This document shows positions 30,957 through 37,071 of a stretch of DNA of 37,071 nt, piece by piece (within the stretch, counting starts at the first letter, position 1; each line of letters begins with the position of its first letter). The stretch lies in contig JACPYA010000072.1 of assembly GCA_016196295.1 (NCBI GenBank), positions 1 to 37,071 on the forward strand, in the 5' to 3' direction. Source of the DNA: Candidatus Peregrinibacteria bacterium (lineage in GTDB: Bacteria; Patescibacteriota; Gracilibacteria; Peribacterales; Peribacteraceae). Made by a program: the position numbers and the translations under genes. The notes under the pieces were generated by a model. That model did not search any database and was not told where the DNA came from. It was given only the letters and a program-made list of their open reading frames with translations.

Positions 30957-32129
30957 ATGTCCTCCTCGTACCGCCGCAGCCTCCGGACGATCCTCCGCGG
31001 AACTCTTCGCTACCTGTGGGGGAAGCGCGGCGAGCGGCGGGTGAAGGGATGGCGCATGCTCTATCGGCTGCGCGTCGAGGCGCTCCTGCGCGTGGAGGAA
31101 CCGTTTCAATCCCTCACGCGTCATGCCGAGGTGCGCCTGTGGGTAGACGGCGAAGAAGCCTTTGCGCGCCTCGAGAAATTATTCTCTCGCGCGCGGCACA
31201 CCATCGTCATTCAGATGTTCATTTGGAAAGATGATGCCGTCGGGCGCCGCATCGCCGCGGTCCTCGTCGAAGCCGCGGACCGTGGGGTGATGATTCACAT
31301 CGCCAAGGAAGCTGTGGGCGATTTCTTCGAAGTCACGGGGGATTTCATCACCACGAAACACGAGAAGGATCGCATCTGGCAACGGTTCTGGAACCACCCA
31401 CGCATCAAAATCACCCACTCGGCGCAACATGACCATGCGAAGGTCTACGTCATCGATGACCACACGCTCCTCCTCACGGGCATGAACATCGCGCAGGAGT
31501 ACCTGGAGTGGCACGATTACATGGTGGAACTGCGGGGGACGCGCTTCGTCGCGCAGTATCTGACCGATGGAGAATTTCCGGTCGCCCGGAAATCGGCGCC
31601 GCGATCCGAGCCGGTACAGCTCATCATGAACACGCCGATGCGCAAGGAAATCCGCCCCGCAGTGATGCAGCTCCTCCAATCTGCGCGTCGCTCGATTCTC
31701 ATCGAGCAATGTTATTTCTCCGACCCCGCTGTCGTTTCCCTCCTGAGTCAGCGGAGTCGCCACGGCGTCCGGATCATCATTGTGCTGCCGGAGACGCCCG
31801 ACCTGCATCGCAACGCCAATTACCAGGCGATCGGCAATCTTCTCGCGTCTGCCGCTCCCGGATCGGTGCGGGTGTTCCTCTACCCCGGCATCGTGCACGG
31901 AAAGGTGATCCTCGTGGATCGCAAGAAAATGCTGCTCGGATCCGCGAATCTGATCACCTCGTCGCTCGATGAGATGGGCGAAGTCTGCGTGCTCGTGGAG
32001 GGTCGGTACCGCATGGCGCTCCTGAAACTGCGCGAAGTGCTCCGTCGTGACATCTTCAAGAGCAAGCCGATGACGAGTCCGCCGCAGTTGCGATGGATAG
32101 GGAAGTGGTTGGCGGGGATGGGACTGTGA
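30957..32129 (+). CDS. Phospholipase D / cardiolipin synthase-like protein
   Basis: Two HKD motifs: HDHAKVYVIDDHTLLLTGMNI and HGKVILVDRKKMLLGSANL. Confidence 0.92.
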   Translation: MSSSYRRSLRTILRGTLRYLWGKRGERRVKGWRMLYRLRVEALLRVEEPFQSLTRHAEVRLWVDGEEAFARLEKLFSRARHTIVIQMFIWKDDAVGRRIAAVLVEAADRGVMIHIAKEAVGDFFEVTGDFITTKHEKDRIWQRFWNHPRIKITHSAQHDHAKVYVIDDHTLLLTGMNIAQEYLEWHDYMVELRGTRFVAQYLTDGEFPVARKSAPRSEPVQLIMNTPMRKEIRPAVMQLLQSARRSILIEQCYFSDPAVVSLLSQRSRHGVRIIIVLPETPDLHRNANYQAIGNLLASAAPGSVRVFLYPGIVHGKVILVDRKKMLLGSANLITSSLDEMGEVCVLVEGRYRMALLKLREVLRRDIFKSKPMTSPPQLRWIGKWLAGMGL

Positions 32130-32144
32130 TAGTCCTGAGGGGAT

Positions 32145-32233
32145 GTTTTTCGTTTGTTCGTTTTTGGTTTTTAGTTATAGAGCGCAGATCGTGCTTGCGA
32201 ACGAAAAACCAAAAACGAGAAACTAAAAACGGT
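32145..32233. repeat. Inverted arms of 7-nt CGTTTTT-type degenerate repeats
   Basis: gtttttcgtttgttcgtttttggtttttagtt ... aacgaaaaaccaaaaacgagaaactaaaaac. Confidence 0.65.
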
Positions 32234-32607
32234 TATCGTCTGGACGACAGTAACTTCTCCGTCATATCCAAAAGCGACCGTATCGTCATGTCTTTCTTGA
32301 TGAAGTACCCTTCGACGCCCAGCTCCTCGCCACGCTGCCGATATTTCTCATCTCCGAAATTCGTGAGGACGATCACCGGAAAACTCCGCGTTCCCTTCGG
32401 AAATTTTTCGAGGACGGCGAATCCGTCCACCTTCGGCATGTGAATGTCGAGGATGAGAAGGTCGGGCGGCTGTTCGGTGATGGCATTGATCGTTTCTTCC
32501 CCATTCGTCGCGGTGCGGATCGCAAATCCGCCCACTGTGAACTTCTTCACGTAGAGGTTGCGCAGCACCGGGTCGTCTTCGGCGATGAGGATATTTCCTC
32601 GAGCCAT
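32233..32607 (-). CDS. Single-domain response regulator (CheY-like)
   Basis: ILIAEDDPVLRNLYVKKF, DLLILDIHMPKVDGFAVL, VIVLTNFGD, GYFIKKDM. Confidence 0.93.
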   Translation of the reverse strand: MARGNILIAEDDPVLRNLYVKKFTVGGFAIRTATNGEETINAITEQPPDLLILDIHMPKVDGFAVLEKFPKGTRSFPVIVLTNFGDEKYRQRGEELGVEGYFIKKDMTIRSLLDMTEKLLSSRR

Positions 32608-32752
32608 AATAGATTATTATACCCTTTTTTGAGCTTCTTGAGAAGGTGCTTTCCGACTCTGCAGGGTCATCCCAAATCCTACTCTGCAAGAGGGTAACTG
32701 TCGGGAATTAAGGGTGCAAAAAGGCCGAATTTGTGCTATCATGAGAGGAAAC

Positions 32753-34489
32753 ATGAAACATACACAAAAGCCAGTCCAGGCCTTCGTGACCGCGAGTCTG
32801 TGCTTCGTGATTGCGATTTTTACGCTGCAATCACAGGGCGTGCTTGCCGTCGAGTGCGAAGGCAAGCCCTACGGCTACCCCGGCTGCCCGACCAAGTCGC
32901 CGTCGTCGGCGCCTGCGACGCCTCCCCCGAATTGCGGCAATAACGTCGTGGAGGATGATGAGGGCGAAGAGTGCGATATGGGTCGCTTCAACGGGACCAG
33001 GCAGTGTTCCGTGAACTGCACGCTGCTCTACTGCGGCGACGGCAAGGTGACGGCCAGCATCGGCGAAGAGTGCGAACCGGAATACGAAGAGGTCTACGTG
33101 AAAGATCCGCAAACCGGAGAACTGAAAGTGGAGAAACAGTTCAAGAGTCAGGAATGCGGCAATTACTGCACGCCGCCCTCGGACTGCGATGCATCGGGGA
33201 AAAATTGCCGGGGCGGCTGCAAGCAGAAGTTTCTCTCGGAGTGTGCCGGATCCGCAAGTTCGGAAGCTCTGAAAGCAGCCGCGCCGACGTCCTCGGCGCC
33301 CGGCTCCGCCGCTCCTCCCGCAGATGCGGGATCCTCATCCGTGAATCTGCTGCAAGCGCTGCGCTGCGGCAATGGCGTCATCGATCCAGGCGAGCAGTGT
33401 GATGACGGCAATCAAGTCCCGACCGATGGGTGCACGTCTTCGTGCCAGCTCAGTCGCTGCGGCGACGGCATCGTCCAGTACGGCGAGCAGTGCGATGACG
33501 GCAATCAGCTCCACGGCGATGCCTGCGGCAATACCTGTCAGGTCGCGCGGTGCGGCGACGGCATCGTGCAAGTGGGCGAGCAGTGCGACGACGGCAATCA
33601 GATCAATACCGATGGCTGCAGCATTTCCTGTCTGCTCGGCCGCTGCGGCGACGGTGTGGTGCAGGGCGGGGAGGCTTGCGATGACGGCAACCAAGTGAAC
33701 GGAGATAGTTGTACCAACGCGTGCCGCCCGCCGTCCTGCGGCGATGGCATCGTCCAGTATGGCGAGCAGTGCGACGACGGCAACCCCGTGAACACCGATG
33801 CCTGCTCCAACAATTGTCAGCACGCGATCTGCGGCGATCGCATCGTGCAGCTTGGCGAGCAGTGCGATGACGGCAACGAGATCAACACCGACAGCTGCAC
33901 CTCCGCGTGTCGCAAGTCGAGCTGCGGCGATGGCGTCGTCCAACTGGGTGAAGAGTGTGACGACGGCAACCAGATCAACACCGATACCTGCAGCAACGCA
34001 TGCAAGAACGCGCGGTGCGGCAACGGCGTGAAGGAAGCCAGCGAAGAGTGCGACGATGGCAATCAGCTGAACGCCGACGGCTGCACGAATTCCTGCCGGT
34101 TGCCCATCTGCGGCAACGGCGTTCGCGAAGAGGGCGAAGAGTGCGACGAAGGGTCGCGCAACTCCGCGACGAAGCCGGACTCCTGCCGCGACGATTGCCA
34201 GGTGGCGCACTGCGGCGACCATGTCGTCGATGAGGGCGAAGAGTGCGACGGCAGCGACGATTGTTCACAGGACTGCATCGTCGCCGGCACCGGCACCGTG
34301 CTCGCGCCCATCAGCCGTCACCCGGTGCTTGCGACGGCCATCGCGACCGTGCTCGGCCTCGCGACGATCTTCGGATTGCTCTTCCGCAAGCACATCAGCA
34401 ACAGCCTGGCGCATGCGCGCGGCCGGGAGCGCTCCATCGACGACATCCCGCTCGATGAGATAGAAATGCCCTGGCACAGCTGGTCCTGA
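32753..34489 (+). CDS. Secreted DUF4215 / cysteine-rich repeat protein with C-terminal TM
   Basis: Signal peptide; repeated CGDGIVQxGEQCDDGNQxNTDxCSxxC; C-terminal hydrophobic segment then RKH. Confidence 0.92.
   Translation: MKHTQKPVQAFVTASLCFVIAIFTLQSQGVLAVECEGKPYGYPGCPTKSPSSAPATPPPNCGNNVVEDDEGEECDMGRFNGTRQCSVNCTLLYCGDGKVTASIGEECEPEYEEVYVKDPQTGELKVEKQFKSQECGNYCTPPSDCDASGKNCRGGCKQKFLSECAGSASSEALKAAAPTSSAPGSAAPPADAGSSSVNLLQALRCGNGVIDPGEQCDDGNQVPTDGCTSSCQLSRCGDGIVQYGEQCDDGNQLHGDACGNTCQVARCGDGIVQVGEQCDDGNQINTDGCSISCLLGRCGDGVVQGGEACDDGNQVNGDSCTNACRPPSCGDGIVQYGEQCDDGNPVNTDACSNNCQHAICGDRIVQLGEQCDDGNEINTDSCTSACRKSSCGDGVVQLGEECDDGNQINTDTCSNACKNARCGNGVKEASEECDDGNQLNADGCTNSCRLPICGNGVREEGEECDEGSRNSATKPDSCRDDCQVAHCGDHVVDEGEECDGSDDCSQDCIVAGTGTVLAPISRHPVLATAIATVLGLATIFGLLFRKHISNSLAHARGRERSIDDIPLDEIEMPWHSWS
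33365..34108 (+). repeat. Eight contiguous 93-nt (31-aa) coding repeats
   Basis: CGNGVIDPGEQCDDGNQVPTDGCTSSCQLSR and seven following units of equal length. Confidence 0.85.
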
Positions 34490-34548
34490 GGCACCAGAAT
34501 GGACAACGGACAATTGAAAATTGACAATTCGGCAGCGGTTCAGATCAG

Positions 34549-36042
34549 CTACTTGGGCTTGTTGATCTTTTGAAGTGCCGCCTCAGCAGCTTTCGCTATC
34601 GGTGAAGGATCATTCCAGTTGATTTGTCCTGGTGAGCCCGAGGCTTCATTGAGGTACTTGCGTAGAACCGGAATTGCTTCTTTAGCCGACGGTCCTGTAA
34701 GTCCGAGATTAATAATACAAGTTTTAACATTTTCAAAATCCCATCCGTATCTATTTGAGAAAACAGGTTGTTCAGCAGAAGAGCCGCTTCTGTAGTAACT
34801 CAAATCACGTTCCAAATAGGCGACCATGCTTGGAACTAATTCACTCGCTTTGTCGCCCATCATCGGAACTTGCATCGTCGTAACTCGCCAGAAGTAAGGA
34901 AATGTACCCTCTACGAATTTAGTCGGGTATCTCATTTGAGGTTCAGGCTTGAGTTTCTCAATAATCTCCTTGAAGAATACAATCGTCCGGGGATCTGGGC
35001 CTATGTGTCCTAAACCCCACAGACCCTCGATGCGGTGGTCATCACTGTCTCGGACGATGGACATTAGGCTTGGAATGGCCTCGCTAGCATCGGGGCCAAT
35101 CTTTGCGAGAGCCCAAATGGCGGGGGTGCAATCTTGGCGGTTGGCGAGGCATAGGATCAAAGAAGGGCCGGCATCTTTGCTGCCGATATTTCCAAGTGCA
35201 TCGATAGCCGCTTTTCTTATCGCATCGTTTCGAATCGCAGTAAGCGGTAGCAAGTCGGCAACGCAATCTTCTTTCGCGATCTCGGCAAGTGCAGTTACGA
35301 CGGCTGGCTTAAGTGCATCTGAGCCAGTCGCAAGCAGCTCTTTAAGAGTTGGAATCGCTACCCTTCCTGCCGAGCTGTATAGACCAATTTCGTGAATTGC
35401 TTTCTCCTTCCGATCTGGCAGCAAATTAGCATCTTGGGCAACTGACAGTAAGTCATTAATGGATTGAGCGGGTCTATAGATCAGCACATTCCATATGCGA
35501 GCGTCACGCATCTGAATCGACCCAAGGCGTGAGCCTCCAGCGCGTACGATATCAACTACGTTTACTGTTCCCGATTCGTCAAGGTTGAACGTTCCATCGC
35601 TTTCGAGGCTCCAATGTCTCTGTCTACACCTGAACAATATGTCCTTGAGCTGCTGCTTTGTTAGTCCACTCGGTTCGACGTTTAGCAATGGTTCTTGTTC
35701 AATGACCTGTTCCGGCTCGGCTGGCTGTGAAGGTTCTTCTTGCTGAACTGGAGGCTCTTCCTTTGACTCGTCGTCTGAGGAGTCCATTGAGACTTCGTCT
35801 TCGGCGATAGGAAGCTGATCTTCAATAGCACGTTGAGGTTGCTCAGGCGCTGGCTCTGCTGGTGCCCAATCGGAATACCCATCCGGTCGCACAACACGAG
35901 GTTGGTTGTAGTAATGATTCGCGGTCAGTCCCGCCCCAGCTCCCAGCACTCCCACGATCGCTCCTCGAAAGAACCTCCGCAGCGGCTGCGCCTTCTCCGT
36001 TCGAGGCGGATACCACGCATTGAGAACGGGGTTCTCTTTCAT
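34549..36042 (-). CDS. Membrane-anchored HEAT-repeat protein
   Basis: TM near the N-term, acidic linker, then HEAT-like helices (AIHEIGLYSSAGRVAIPTLKELL, AVVTALAEIAKEDCVADLLPL, AAIDALGNIGSKDAGPSLILCL). Confidence 0.75.
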   Translation of the reverse strand: MKENPVLNAWYPPRTEKAQPLRRFFRGAIVGVLGAGAGLTANHYYNQPRVVRPDGYSDWAPAEPAPEQPQRAIEDQLPIAEDEVSMDSSDDESKEEPPVQQEEPSQPAEPEQVIEQEPLLNVEPSGLTKQQLKDILFRCRQRHWSLESDGTFNLDESGTVNVVDIVRAGGSRLGSIQMRDARIWNVLIYRPAQSINDLLSVAQDANLLPDRKEKAIHEIGLYSSAGRVAIPTLKELLATGSDALKPAVVTALAEIAKEDCVADLLPLTAIRNDAIRKAAIDALGNIGSKDAGPSLILCLANRQDCTPAIWALAKIGPDASEAIPSLMSIVRDSDDHRIEGLWGLGHIGPDPRTIVFFKEIIEKLKPEPQMRYPTKFVEGTFPYFWRVTTMQVPMMGDKASELVPSMVAYLERDLSYYRSGSSAEQPVFSNRYGWDFENVKTCIINLGLTGPSAKEAIPVLRKYLNEASGSPGQINWNDPSPIAKAAEAALQKINKPK

Positions 36043-36267
36043 GCAGACGTATAATAGCACAGGCTTACCATGCGCTGAAAGCGATTATCCGTCCTTTCCT
36101 TTCGCAAACATCCTCCATACGATTCCATTGAAATCTCGACCAAACAGAGAAATTCAGTGAAAAAAACCGTTCTATATCAAAAAGCTCGATGCGTGGTTCT
36201 GCTGAATCGATGGCAGTTAAGATCGACATCCTGAAGTGGATGATTCCGTTAGAAGCGCAGCGGAAAC

Positions 36268-36288
36268 CGCGGGGGCTCTGCCCCCGCG
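36268..36288. repeat. 21-nt hairpin flank of the IS200-like element, left copy
   Basis: cgcgggggctctgcccccgcg. Confidence 0.7.
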
Positions 36289-36330
36289 ATGGATAGTGCG
36301 GCGCCCGCAGGGCGCTAAACTGTCCATTGC

Positions 36331-36774
36331 ATGGAGTTGAACCGAGCAGAGCATCACCTCTACAGGCTGGAGTACCACCTGGTCTGGACACCCAAATACC
36401 GGTGCAAGGCCTTCAAAAAACCCTACACGGATACCCTCAAACAGATCCTCATCAAGATTGCATATGATTACGATATGGCAGTCCTCGAGATTGAAATTCC
36501 AATCGATCACGTGCACATGCTCGTTTCCATTCCTCCTCACACCTCGATCTCCGATGCCATTCGCACATTCAAGAGCATCAGTGCGAAGGAGATATTCAAG
36601 CGGCATCCTGAGTTCGAGCAAGAATACTTCTGGGGTGGCAAACTCTGGTCACCCAGCTACTACGCAGAGACGATTGGCAGGGTGAACGAGCTGGCCATCA
36701 AGAAGTACATCCGGGACCAACTGAAGAAGGAAGAACGTCTTAAGAAGCGCATCAAACAACTGAAGCTGTTCTAG
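36331..36774 (+). CDS. tnpA: IS200/IS605-family transposase TnpA
   Basis: YRLEYHLVWTPKYRCKAF, EIPIDHVHMLVSIPPHTSISDAIRTFKSISAKEIFKRHPEF, FWGGKLWSPSYYAETIG. Confidence 0.95.
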   Translation: MELNRAEHHLYRLEYHLVWTPKYRCKAFKKPYTDTLKQILIKIAYDYDMAVLEIEIPIDHVHMLVSIPPHTSISDAIRTFKSISAKEIFKRHPEFEQEYFWGGKLWSPSYYAETIGRVNELAIKKYIRDQLKKEERLKKRIKQLKLF

Positions 36775-36788
36775 ACCTCCGGCAGAAT

Positions 36789-36809
36789 CGCGGGGGCTCT
36801 GCCCCCGCG
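36789..36809. repeat. 21-nt hairpin flank of the IS200-like element, right copy
   Basis: cgcgggggctctgcccccgcg, identical to 36268-36288. Confidence 0.7.
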
Positions 36810-36923
36810 TAGTTCAACTCATTAACTTCTTAGCTTTTTAGGAATGTCATTATTCTCTTAAACAAGCTAATACCGCTAAAAAGCTTATCACATCTGTCTG
36901 AACCTTCCTCAGCCCTCTGTCAC

Positions 36924-36941
36924 CTCCTTATATATAAGGAG
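36924..36941. repeat. Perfect 18-nt palindrome
   Basis: ctccttatatataaggag. Confidence 0.5.
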
Positions 36942-37071
36942 TGATGGGGGCGGGACCCCTGCATCGGTCATTTTTTCAGTCTGTTTCGCCCATTCCTGCG
37001 AAGAATTCTTACCTGGATGTCCATTTCCGTGTACCTAAAAAATGTTTCACATCCGGAATTGCTCTTTTTTG

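Larger units (their letters stand above)
36250..36810 (+). mobile_element. IS200-like insertion element (TnpA only)
   Basis: Y1 transposase gene bracketed by identical 21-nt hairpins; exact ends not determinable. Confidence 0.7.

Noticed and set aside
33365-34108. Regular repeats as a possible CRISPR array
   Set aside because: The 93-nt periodicity lies within a coherent cysteine-rich protein; no spacer/repeat alternation and no cas genes.
33335-34222. 295-aa repetitive ORF antisense to the DUF4215 repeats
   Set aside because: Produced by the 93-nt coding repeats read on the wrong strand.

Overview
This 37 kb window looks chromosomal. It probably comes from a Candidate Phyla Radiation/Patescibacteria lineage, possibly Peregrinibacteria-like; that placement is inferred from gene content only. 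Recognisable genes on the + strand are rpoC, rpsL, rpsG, fusA, a TrpR/YerC-like regulator with hisI and hisG, ribD, class II ribonucleotide reductase (nrdJ), an SLH-sortase fusion, a DUF1559-type prepilin protein, a PLD/cardiolipin-synthase-like enzyme, a DUF4215 cysteine-rich repeat protein and an IS200-like tnpA. On the - strand they are purN, a four-helix-bundle (23S-IVP/TIGR02436-type) protein, a CofE-like ligase, a flavodoxin-like NAD(P)H reductase, a lipoprotein, RNHCP, two REP-associated tyrosine transposase (RAYT)-like genes, ychF, a VirD4/HerA-like ATPase, a response regulator and a HEAT-repeat protein. The most unusual content is non-genic. (1) Several loci carry short degenerate tandem repeats (mostly 9-nt or 7-nt units) arranged as inverted arms, around a four-helix-bundle gene, around fusA, in the rpoC leader and in several intergenic spaces. 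(2) REP-like palindromes sit in frame inside purN, ribD, nrdJ and a RAYT gene. (3) Three successive copies of the ychF 5' end occur, two of them damaged at the Walker A position. (4) Many genes have a -10-like box 6-10 nt before the ATG, suggesting leaderless transcription. (5) The fusA leader could form alternative hairpins. All calls come from reading the sequence and the supplied ORFs; no database search or folding calculation was run.
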